Origin: Temnothorax longispinosus
Lineage: Eukaryota; Arthropoda; Insecta; Hymenoptera; Formicidae
Length of the DNA stretch: 64,000 nt
Assembly: GCF_030848805.1 (NCBI RefSeq)
Contig: NC_092358.1
Coordinates: 16,981,138-17,045,137 of the forward strand
Reading direction: 5' to 3'
A program made the position numbers and the translations under genes. Of the stretch, positions 21,835-31,008 are shown piece by piece; position 1 is the stretch's first letter, and every line of letters starts with the position of its first letter. The notes beneath the pieces are model-generated. The model was not told the origin of the DNA and searched no databases. It saw only the letters and a program-made list of their open reading frames with translations.

Positions 21835-22517
21835 TTTTAATTATTATGCAGCAACACCTGAAACAAAGCTAAGATCAAAGTGTTTCCAAGAGAATTGAAA
21901 ACTTATATAATATTTATATAGGTTAACTATTTCCTTAGAAAAGAATTTCTCTTTTATGTTTCCTTCACTTTTATCACTTATTTCACTTTTATCACTTTCT
22001 TCACTTTTTTTCACTTTATTCTTTCACTGTCTTTACTTTGTAAACTCTTTTCACTTTCATCACATAAACGTATTCAGAGTCTGTCAAACACTTCTAACAG
22101 CTCTCAATAGCATTCAGTGGCTAATTGAGCTAATTCCCTCCAAATTTCTGTTCCAATACAGATAAGCATTTACTTAACGGACTATTTAAATTTTAAGAAG
22201 GAGCGGAGCAGAACGGAGAAAGGAAGAGCAATTGAGAAAGAAGTTCAGAGAACGACGTTCAGATGGTGTTAGTGAGCGCTTACTTATTTCGCGCATGCGC
22301 ACTCCATTTTGGACAACAAGAAATCAGGAGAGTTGCGCTACTGTATATACTGTGGCGTAAGTTTAGTGTTTGTCATCAAAGTTAAGTGTCAACAATTAAA
22401 TTTAGGTGTAGATTGAGTGTTGACCATTAAGGTTTAGGTAAATTGTGGGTTTAATCCTCAATGATGAGTGTTCATTGGGAGTTTATTCTCAATGATAAGT
22501 GTAGGTTGGGGATTAAA

Positions 22518-22980
22518 GTGAGCACATGAATCGTGTTGAATCCGCATCAATCGTAAAATTTTAATACAACACCGAAATCGGATTTAATGTGATATTTCCG
22601 GATTCATCTGAATCCGACTGAATTGGTTTCAATCGTATTAATGCCAATCCATTTTAATCAGGTGAATAAAGTGACCACATGAATCGTATTGAATCCGCAT
22701 CAATCGTAAAATTTTAATACAACACCGAAATCGGATTTAATGCGATATTTCCGGATTCATCTGAATCCGACTGAATCGGTTTCAATCGTATTAATCCTAA
22801 TCCATTTTAATCGGGTAAATAAAATGACCACATGAATCGTATTGAATCCGCATCAATCGTGAAATTTGAATACAACACCGGAATCGGATTTAATGCGATA
22901 TTTCCGGATTCATCTAAATTCTACTCAATCGATTTCAATCGTATCTGCGCTTAATCCATTTAAATTGGGTAGTGAAAGTA
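22518..22980. repeat. 153-bp satellite, three copies plus decayed fourth
   Basis: Units begin gtgagcacatgaatcg, gtgaccacatgaatcg and atgaccacatgaatcg at 22518, 22671 and 22824, each spaced 153 bp. They are rich in alternating gaatc and gattc words (ggattcatctgaatccgact). A decayed unit follows to about 23040. Related gattcaaaccgatag sequence appears at 23740-23895 and 27395-27650. Confidence 0.85.
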
Positions 22981-23136
22981 GCTATGTGACTCGGATTAAA
23001 TCCGCTTTAATCATTAAAATTGTATATAACACATAATTTTTACGTAATAGAGTTCTTACTATATACAGGATTTCCTTTTGGTAAAGTCATGAATTCTATA
23101 TTTGCAAAACTGTAAAATGTTTTTATTTAATTCTTC

Positions 23137-23605
23137 GAGAACACACAGGGTTAATTTGACCCTTTTTTTGCCAGAAAAATTTTTAGCCAAAAATTAAACA
23201 AAAAAATTAAATTTTTTTCGTAAAAAACATTTTTTTTTTTTTAACAATTTGACCCTACACACACTTTGATCGTCCACTATTTTAAATTGACAAGTGCGAT
23301 CAGCTTGAAAAAATTCCCAGATGTACTTGGAATATTGTTAAATTAATTGATATAAATAAAAAATGCCGTTAAAATTATTTACATAATTTAAAAAATTAAA
23401 AAAAAAATTTTTTTTTTGAATTTTTTTGAATTTTTTAAAATATGTAAATAATTCCAATGGCACTTTTTATTTATATCAATTGATTTAACAATGTTCCAAG
23501 TACATCTGGGAATTTTTTAAAGCTAATCGCACTCGTCAATTTAAAATGGTAGACGATCAAAGTGTGTGTAGGGTCAGATTGACCCAGTGTTCTCCGTGAA
23601 TGAAA
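23137..23605. repeat. ~470-bp imperfect hairpin element
   Basis: gagaacacacagggttaatt near 23139 pairs with the segment ending near 23603 (gattgacccagtgttctc). The inner arms include tttgatcgtccactatttta and acttggaatattgttaaatt with their complements, centred near 23404 on an A/T tract. It looks like a MITE. No coding. Confidence 0.7.
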
Positions 23606-24781
23606 AAAAAGGTGTGTTTTCGAAGGGTTAAATAAATACTGCACATTGTAATAAATTTGTAGTAAAAAGAAAGGAATTATAATAAAGTAGTAAATAATCC
23701 TGTTTATATATCCGGAATTCACGGATTCTATCAGTTTGAATCGGTCAGTCAATCCGTTTAAATCATTATAATTTCGTGATTTCGGGGTTCACGAAATCAT
23801 AACAATTTAGACTGATTCAAACCGATAGAAAACGAGTGAAATTACATCTTTGAGTACGAATCCGTTTCAATCGTTTCCAATCGGTATAATCGTTATGAAA
23901 TCATACACGCAGAAAATTTTTCTCGAAAAATGTAGAATACTCATAATAAAATTTACTAGATTTGCATCGCACCGGTAGGATATACGCGTATTCAACCCGG
24001 AAATTAATATATGACAATAGAAAAGTAATAGTTTGATCAGATACATCTTGTGACCTAAAGGTAAATAAGTTTGCCATACTAATAGTCCGGGAGCCATACT
24101 AATAGCGACACAAAAGTGTCAGCGATTTGATTAGTCTTGGAACAAAGTAATTTCTCTTGTTTTAATAGTGTTGTTGATGAAATGCAGAGTCTGGCTGCGC
24201 TGTCTCGCTGGAATGGGCGTTGCGGCGCCTTTGATCTTGTCGAAAAAACACTTATGTTGGAAGAATTTGATTAGTGCTGAGCTTTTATATATTTATTGTT
24301 TTTTGTATAAAGAAATGTTTTAGAAGAGTCTGGCATGCAACTGACACTGGAAAATGAGTCTGACATCCTCCCAAAGTCGTTGTAAAAAGTCGATTTGTAG
24401 AATCATTTGATTAGAGCTGTAACTTGTCAAGATGGTAGTTTAAATATATAAAATTATAAAAAAATAAGTCTGGCTACTTGTACTGGCTGGAAAATTGGTC
24501 TGGCACCCCCTTTAAAGTCGTCTGCACGAGCGCGCCGGTAGCTCGTTGCCCGCCGTATTTGTAATATTATTAACGCATTACTCATTGAAAAAGATTTTAC
24601 TTGTCCAAAAGGAGAAACGTAAACGATTTCGTGCTTATTAGTAGTGGAATAATGTGTAATTAATTATGTAATAATCAGAAATAAAGTAATTTAAAAATAA
24701 AACTATATTTTAAAGTAGTCAACATTATGAAAGTATACGCTTATAAAAAATTAATTAACTTTATTTATTAAAATTATTAAT

Positions 24782-25591
24782 TTATTCATCTGGATAATTT
24801 GTAATCAAACTTTCAATTTCTGATGAACTTTTATTTTCATCATCGGTGAGCTCGGTATTGTCGGTATCGTCATCGGATTTTTCTTCGATTTCCTTTGATT
24901 GAGTACGTTCATGATCTGAAAATGATTCAAAGTTGAATTTATTATTAAAATTACACGATTTTAATAAGCTGCGATAAAAACAAAACTTTTACGAACTAAA
25001 CTAATTAACTCGTTTTATTTGCAAAAAAATAATTATTATCTTAAAATCATATTTCTAAAGTCATGATTAAAGATTTATTAACAGTATTTAAACCAAAATT
25101 CTTTATATTTTTATAAACTAAAATATTATAATATTATACAATAAATAAATAATTAGTTATTATAATAATAAGTATCTTTATTAATTTCAAATTATTTGTT
25201 GCATCATTATTATAACTTTATTACTAGTTTATTTATTCAAAATTAATTTTGCATTCATTTAAAATAAAATTAATTTATGAAATATACCTTCATTTTCTTC
25301 CTCATTCGATTCAAGTAATATACTATATCGCTCACGAACGGGCAGTTGCACTTCTTCGAACCAAGTAAACTCGTACTTTTCGTCAACTTCTTTCCAGCCA
25401 TTCTCAATCGGAGACTTTGTCATATGCTGCAAATAAGCGTTTCTCCAAATGGTTGCGATGCATGACGCTCTCAAAAGTTGTTGCTTTAATTCGGATTGAC
25501 ATGGAGGTATAGATGACGCATCAAGTACAACTTTTGAGAGCGTCACACATCGCAACCATTTGGAGAAATGCTTATTTGCAGCATATGACAA
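24782..25591 (-). pseudogene. Captured gene 3' end, left-arm copy (two exons)
   Basis: Exon A runs to 25288 (open from 25591) and exon B is 24915-24782. The protein reads QLLRASCIATIWRNAYLQ, ENGWKEVDEKYEFTWFE, QLPVRERYSILLESNEE, then a GT donor. After tttcag an in-phase Asp codon opens an acidic tail (EEKSDDDTDNTELTDDEN) ending Y-P-D-E-stop. I do not recognise the family; the x-G-W-x(6)-Y-x-F-x-W-F-E-x-x-Q-L-P motif resembles a pattern I associate with transposon-derived insect proteins, without certainty. The 5' part is absent. It is a mirror copy of the right-arm version, with small differences. Confidence 0.6.
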
Positions 25592-26232
25592 ATTTGTCTC
25601 CGATTGAGAATGGCTGGAAAGAAGTTGACGAAAAGTACGAGTTTACTTGGTTCGAAGGAGTGCAACTGCCCGTTCGTGAGCGATATAGTATATTACTTGA
25701 ATCGAATGAGGAAGCAAATGAAGGTATATTTCATAAATTCATTTTATTTTAAATGAATGCAAAATTAATTTTGAATAAATAAACTAGTAATAAAGTTATA
25801 ATAATGATGCAACAAATGATTTAAAATTAATAAAGATATTTATTATTATAATAACTAATTATTTATTTATTGTATAATATTATAATATTTTAGTTTATAA
25901 AAATATAAAGAATTTTGGTTTAAATACTGTTAATAATTCTTTAATCATGACTTTAGAAATATGATTTTAATTAAATAATAATTATTTTTTTGCAAATAAA
26001 ACGAGTTAATTAGTTTAGTTTGTAAAAGTTTTGTTTTTATCGCAGCTTATTAAAATCGTGTAATTTTAATAATAAATTCAACTTTGAATCATTTTCAGAT
26101 CATGAACGTACTCAATCAAAGGAAATCGAAGAAGAATCCGATGACGATACCGACAATACCGAGCTCACCGATGATGAAAATGAAAGTTCATCAGAAATTG
26201 AAAGTTTGATTACAGATTATCCAGATGAATAA
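25513..26232 (+). pseudogene. Captured gene 3' end, right-arm copy (two exons)
   Basis: Exon A is open from 25513 and ends at 25723 (GAAG/gtatat). Exon B is 26099-26232 after attttcag. The split codon G/AT gives Asp, in phase, and the tail reads DHERTQSKEIEEESDDDTDN to the stop. It differs from the left arm at a few residues (for example EANEG for EENEG and a slightly changed segment before ENGW). The exon-intron structure and stop codon preserved in both arms show that genomic DNA, not cDNA, was duplicated. No promoter or start codon is included, so independent function is doubtful, though both arms could yield antisense RNA to a parent gene. Confidence 0.6.
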
Positions 26233-27394
26233 ATTAATAATTTTAATAAATAAAGTTAATTGATTTTTTATAAGCGTATACTTTCATAATGTTGACTACT
26301 TTAAAATATAGTTTTATTTTTAAATTACTTTATTTCTGATTATTACATAATTAATTACACATTATTCCACTATTAATAAGCACGAAATCGTTTACGTTTC
26401 TCCTTTTGGACAAGTAAAATTTTTTTCAATGAGTAATGCGTTAATAATATTACAAATACGGCGGGCAACGAGCTACCGGTGCGCTCGTGCAGACGACTTT
26501 AAAGGGGGTGCCAGACCAATTTTCCAGCCAGTACAAGTAGCCAGACTTATTTTTTAATAATTTTATATATTTAAACTACCATCTTGACAAGTTACAGCTC
26601 TAATCAAATAATTCTACAAATCGACTTTTTATAACGACTTTGGGAGGATGTCAGACTCATTTTCCAGTGTCAGTTGCATGCCAGACTCTTCTAAAACATT
26701 TCTTTATACAAAAAACAATAAATATATAAAAGCTCAGCACTAATCAAATTCTTCCAACATAAGTGTTTTTTCGACAAGATCAAAGGCGCCGCAACGCCCA
26801 TTCCAGCGAGACAGCGCAGCCAGACTCTGTATTTCATCAACAACACTATTAGAACAAGAGAAATTACTTTGTTCCAAGACTAATCAAATCGCTGACACTT
26901 TTGTGTCGCTACCTCTCGGACTATAACAAGAAAATATGAGAAAAGTAAAAAAAGTCCTATACTAATATGTATATAGACGACGGAAGGCGCGCGGCGCGAG
27001 CGGCAACGCGGGCTCGCGCGGCGAAAGGGTTCGGTTCGCGCCCGCTACGCGGCGCATCGCCGGTATATTCTCGCGTGATTAAGATTCAACATCGACCCCT
27101 ATATCTAGGGCAACTCGGCAGGGTTTCTACAGCGTTCTCAAGTTTGCTCGTGGCGGACAGCTGACCGCCACAGCCTATAACAGCAAACAGCAACTTATGT
27201 TTTTTGCCATGACTGCAACAGACGTCTCGTTTTTTGTCCATCAGCCATATTTTTATTCTTTGCTCTCTAAATTTCCTATACTTTCTTGAAATCTTTTGCA
27301 TATTATGACTATATTCTAGCCGTGCAAGATTAGTATGGTATTTACTTTGTTCGTGTATACTTGTATTTTCGAGAAAAATTTTCTGCGTGTAACG

Positions 27395-27650
27395 ATTCAA
27401 ACCGATAGAAACTGATTGAAATTACATCTTTGAATACCAATCCGTTTCAATCGTTTTCAATCAGTGTAATCGTTATAAAATCATAACAATTCAAATCGAT
27501 AGAATCCGATTGAAATTACATCCTTGAATACCAATCCGTTTCAATCGTTTTCAGTCGGTGTAATCGTTACAAATCCGTGATTTCCGGATCAAGAATCCAG
27601 ATTCATGCGGATTCAAAATTTTTAATCGGATTCAATCGGTCATTTTTAGC
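27395..27650. repeat. gattc/gaatc satellite remnant, right of the TA element
   Basis: Two to three copies of a roughly 85-bp unit (gattcaaaccgatagaaact, gaaattacatctttgaatac, caatccgtttcaatcg). The same unit lies at 23800-23895 on the other side of the TA-flanked element, which therefore split one array. Confidence 0.75.
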
Positions 27651-27830
27651 AGGGTATAAACGCTCAAAAAACGTGCCTACGCATACAGTAAATTAATGCG
27701 AACATTTAGAACGCAAGAAAACACGTATTCACCATCTAATAACAAATATATTACAAGTTAAAGCGATCGAAATTAGACTGAAATAGCAGTTGATAGTTCG
27801 CGAGTAGGTAGATGTGGCAACGCAGCGTCG

Positions 27831-28094
27831 CCCGCGTTTTGGCTGTACCCGAATCCTGTCGGTATGTGCACATTTTTGTGGTTCTCTTCCGTGCTATGTC
27901 CACGATTTTTTGATTCTCTTTGGAAATAAAACCAAAAAATCATGAATCTAACGGAAGAAAACCAAAAAATTGTGAACATAACATAAAAGAGAACCCTAAA
28001 ATCGTTGACATTACTACAAAATAGTAGACACAGCACGGAAGAGAACCAAAAACGTGCACATACCGACAGGATTTGGGTATAGCCAAAACGCGGG
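27831..28094. mobile_element. 264-bp MITE with ~75-bp inverted ends
   Basis: cccgcgttttggctgtaccc at 27831 continues through gtatgtgcac and gttctcttccgtgctatgtc. The complement ends at 28094 (aaaacgcggg). The short centre is ordinary AT-rich DNA. No coding. Confidence 0.75.
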
Positions 28095-28875
28095 CACCTA
28101 ACCTCTTATCCAGAATGACAGAAAATTCACCGGCATGTTTACGTTTAGCAACTGCCGTTACGTGGCTCAACACAGAGGCGAGTACTGCTACCAACCCCGT
28201 AAAAGTGAAACGTTGCCAAGTTTCAATCGTATTTAATATAATCGACGGAAAGTTATTAAAAAATCGATAGCTTATATAATTGTCAAGGGAGCTACCAGTA
28301 AGAATCATTATTTTATTCTATCAACGGCAAAACATATATTCATGCCATTTTTATATTGAAATAATTAGCAATACTACAAGTTTTCAAGTTGGCATTGGCA
28401 AAAAAGTGTTTCGTTTTTAGCTAATTAAAATATAAAGATGCATAATATGATACTTTTACTATACGTTTTATGCGATAGCAGCGTATGGAGAATAAAATGA
28501 TACCTAATACAGATTTTTTAATGACCTAATAAAAAACTTTTTTCTAAACCGTCAATTGACTCAACTGGATCGCTTCAACCTCCTTAAGCCTCAATGTTTA
28601 GTGTAGGTTGGAGATTGATCCTCATCGTTGGATGTTGGTTTGGTGTTAACAGAGTGTTAACCTTTAATGTTCTATGTCGATTTAATCAGTGTCGCCATGA
28701 TCCCTTTATCGTTGGGTGTCGTTTAAATGTTATTGTGTTAATTTTTGTTAAGTGTCAATTGACGGCTTGGTTTATTGGAAAAATGTTTCAGATAAAAGTT
28801 GAAAGGTTTGAAGGGTGCCAATAGACGATCTTATTAGATTTTGGATCCAAGGCTTGTATTGAGCCCAATAGGGCC

Positions 28876-29149
28876 TTTTTTTTTTAAATGTGGAAATCTT
28901 CTACCACTGGGGCGGTCGGGGAGAGCCGCTACGCGGCAACCAGTCACGCACCCAGTGGCTCCCCGTTTGACAGGGGGAAAGACCCCCTCACCCTCCGGGG
29001 AGAGGAGTGAGGGGAGTGCCGGATTCCATGCATGTACATCGCCCACGATACTACATGCATGGCCTACCGGCTAAAACCACACGGTCGTCCCTCTCGGCAC
29101 ATCGAGAGGGGGCCCCGGGAAACGTAATGATACCATCCGGGATCAGCCT
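28876..29149 (-). mobile_element. SINE-like retroelement with poly(A) and 9-bp duplication
   Basis: A GC-rich 274-bp insert in X, flanked by aatagggcc at 28867-28875 and 29150-29158. On the minus strand it begins ggctgatcccggatggtatc, contains accgtgtggttttagccggt, and ends in atttccacattt plus a run of A. X copy 2 lacks it. The poly(A) tail and target duplication show retrotransposition. I see no clear tRNA or 5S head; the tgtggttttag motif resembles 3' ends of some LINEs, so it may be a SINE or a truncated LINE end. Confidence 0.75.
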
Positions 29150-29711
29150 AATAGGGCCTAAGTCAAATTTTTTAAATAAAAACCTCTATTTTTTATTGTA
29201 TCATTTTTCTAGATAATACTTTTATATAATATATAATACTTTTTGAGATATTCAAGGAAAACTTGGTAACTTTCTCAATATATATTTAGCTTGTAATATC
29301 TGGATGATTGTTTGCCAGAGAAAAAAGTGGTACAGAGGACTTTTTAACTTAATTTTATTTCAAAAATGTGCTGTTGCAATAGTATACTCCAATTTTTTTT
29401 AAATATATGTGTATGCATCTTCTTGGAGTGTTTACAAATATTTAAAAAAATTGGAGTGCTATTGCAACAGCATATTCTTAAGACAAAATCAAGTAAAAAA
29501 ATCCTTTATACCACTTTTTCCTCCGGCAAACAATTATCAAGATATCATAACCTAAATATTGCAAAAGTTAACAAGTTTTCCTTGAATATCTCAAAAAGTA
29601 TTAGGCAAATAAAAAAATGTTTCAAACAAAAGTTGTTCAAATTAATGAATAGAGAAAGATAACACAATAAAAAACAGGGGTTTTTATTTAAAAAATTTGA
29701 CTTAGGCCCTA

Positions 29712-30720
29712 CCCAGCGAGAAATGACCCATCGAATCGACGTCTAATTGACGTCAAAATCATCGATATTACATCATATCGAAATAATGCTCGAAATTTGA
29801 AGCTTATTTCAATGTTTATGCTATATGACATTTAAAAAAAAAAAAGATTATTTGTGACATACATTCATCGCGCCAGACTGTAAACAGGCAAATTATGTAT
29901 TTTCTGTTAAGACATCGATATTTCATCATTTCGATATCAATTCGAAGCTATTTTGATTTGCCTGTCAAATATATAATAACATTGCCATTATATAGAATGC
30001 AATATGAATAAAAAATTATATTATATTGGCAGACATGGATAATGTAAATATTTTATGATTTGAGCATTATAATAATTGCGTTACAATATTAATTTTTTTA
30101 GGCTTCCATTTCCATGAAATAATTACTTTATAACTGTAAAAGTCACAACAAAATTCCTGTTTGTAATTTGACAATTTTGAAAATAAAAATATTATATAAT
30201 AGGTACATTTTCAGTACTATACATCCGCTCATTTATTAAACAAGAAGTTAAATTATAATAAAATTATTAATATTAAATATTAATACAATAAGATATTTAT
30301 ATTTACAATTATCAAAATAAAAAATAAGTTCAATTATGAAAATAAATATTAATAATTAAACTTATTAAAAATTAAATAATTTGTTCAGATATTGCGCTCA
30401 AATTCTTTTCGCGTTTTACAACGCCCGATCGTTTCACATTAGATGACGCGACGCGCGATTCGCCACTCTCAAAGAGCCCCCACTCGTTAGGTGTCATGGC
30501 CGCACTTGCTTGCGTTTCTTCGAAAGTGTCGAGTCCGTTACCTCTTTCTTGACGGATTGATCGTTGCGGCGCGTGTTTCGGAGACCAACCGAGCGAGAGT
30601 CGGATCACCAGGGCGAGCTCACCGCCAGGAAAGGGAGAGCTGAGGCAGCTAGCGTCCGAGAAGGAGGATCGAGGCGAGGAGTCCGGTTCAGCGAGCGGAG
30701 TCCTTAAGAGATTTTCATTG
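29712..30720. other. Sequence between palindrome and right end of X, no gene recognised
   Basis: The X palindrome is cut short at 29711 (gacttaggccct). What follows has gacgtc words (cgacgtctaattgacgtc), AT-rich DNA to 30370, then a GC-rich patch at 30400-30720. A 78-codon minus-strand frame in that patch (30608-30372) has no recognised similarity and is not called. Confidence 0.4.
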
Positions 30721-30769
30721 GGACGCCATATTTGTTACTTTTATTTGAGGGTTCATATTTTTAGGGTTT

Positions 30770-31008
30770 ATACCGTCATTTTTAAGGATTAACCATTAAT
30801 TGAAGGTTAACTATTACTTGAAGGTTAACCATTATAAAAAAAAACCTTAAAGTTGGGTGTGATTTCGGACCGCCAATTGAAGATTAACCTTCAAATGATG
30901 GTTAACCTTCAATTGGCGGTCCAAAATCACACCCAACTTTAAGGGTTTTTTTATGGTGTTTTTTTAACGGTTAACATAAAAAGTTGAGTGTATTTTTCTA
31001 TAAGGGTA
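30770..31008. repeat. Right terminus of X copy 1, with internal hairpin
   Basis: It contains ggttaacc and gaaggttaac repeats and a roughly 45-bp-arm hairpin at about 30846-30950 (cttaaagttgggtgtgattt and ccgccaattgaag with their complements). It ends in gttgagtgtatttttctata then agggtaag, the inverted form of the start at 14449. Confidence 0.65.

Larger units (their letters stand above)
14522..22355 (-). mobile_element. P-element-like DNA transposon inserted in X
   Basis: The terminal inverted repeats read ccacagtagcgcaactctc at 14522 and the complement ending at 22355. The right copy has an extra tatatacag beside the tip. Similarity continues for over 150 bp (ttgtccaaaatggagtgcgc, then gcatgcgcgaaataagta; later gaacttctttctcaattgct), with about 100 bp extra in the left copy. 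The interior carries a minus-strand transposase pseudogene: THAP, coiled coil and P-type core. An ORF1-only retroelement is inserted at 15408-16986 and a 108-bp MITE at 19955-20062. AT-rich stretches at 14800-15390, 17000-18150 and 20620-21430 hold no recognised gene. P elements normally make 8-bp duplications; only a possible GC dinucleotide is seen here. Confidence 0.75.
24082..26922. repeat. 2.8-kb near-perfect palindrome
   Basis: The arms of about 1.42 kb are inverted around position 25506: paired landmarks sum to about 51011-51014 throughout (24915 with 26099; 24782 with 26232; 25288 with 25723; 24105 with 26908). Mismatches are scattered and few. The outer tips differ slightly (aatagtccgggag against the complement of ctctcggacta). 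Each arm contains gene-like exons, an intron of about 375 bp, and a GC-richer outer part with the segment gacaagatcaaaggcgccgc. Such a structure can extrude as a cruciform, and transcripts across it would form long double-stranded RNA. Confidence 0.9.
23906..27389. mobile_element. TA-flanked element with 24-bp termini and internal palindrome
   Basis: The termini cacgcagaaaatttttctcg (23906) and its complement (ending 27389) match over about 24 bp, each bordered by TA. Removing the element rejoins aaatca-TA-acgattc, which closely matches an uninterrupted neighbour at about 27477 (aaatcataacaattc). This directly supports a TA target duplication, the signature of Tc1/mariner-type insertion. Inside are the 2.8-kb palindrome (24082-26922) and about 440 bp of other sequence (26923-27365), including a GC-rich patch at 26975-27075. 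No transposase was recognised, so it is probably non-autonomous and carries captured host sequence. Confidence 0.7.
22517..28583. mobile_element. Composite insertion splitting X, with TTAA at both edges
   Basis: X sequence stops at ggattaa (22516) and resumes at ttaagcctcaatg (28584); copy 2 of X is continuous here. TTAA lies on both sides, which could be a 4-bp target duplication of piggyBac type, but the ends (agtgagcac and the complement of caacctcc) are not inverted repeats, so this is tentative. Contents in order: a 153-bp satellite, a hairpin, gaatc/gattc satellite remnants, a TA-flanked element with a large palindrome, more gattc satellite, then a MITE. The matching satellite on both sides of the inner element shows that the inner element inserted into an existing satellite array. 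Confidence 0.5.
14449..31008. mobile_element. Foldback family X, copy 1, split by nested insertions
   Basis: The left end (14449-14521) starts gtacccttatgaaaaagtac and has gttaacactcaa motifs. The right end (about 30770-31008) ends in agttgagtgtatttttctat then aagggtaag, the inverted counterpart. Pieces in between match copy 2 (46878-48110): 22356-22516, 28584-28875 and 29150-29711. They are collinear with copy 2 once the P-like transposon, the 22.5-28.6 kb composite and the SINE are removed. The termini consist of repeated 20-30-bp motifs around agtgttaac and caatgatgagtgtt, and the middle is a long palindrome. No protein is encoded. The class is unknown; the iterated termini resemble foldback transposons. 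Confidence 0.65.

Noticed and set aside
22518..22980. CRISPR-like array
   Set aside because: Whole 153-bp units repeat, spacers included; eukaryotic satellite, not repeat-spacer structure.
30372..30608. 78-codon minus-strand frame in a GC-rich patch
   Set aside because: No recognised motif, no splice support, embedded in mobile-element debris.
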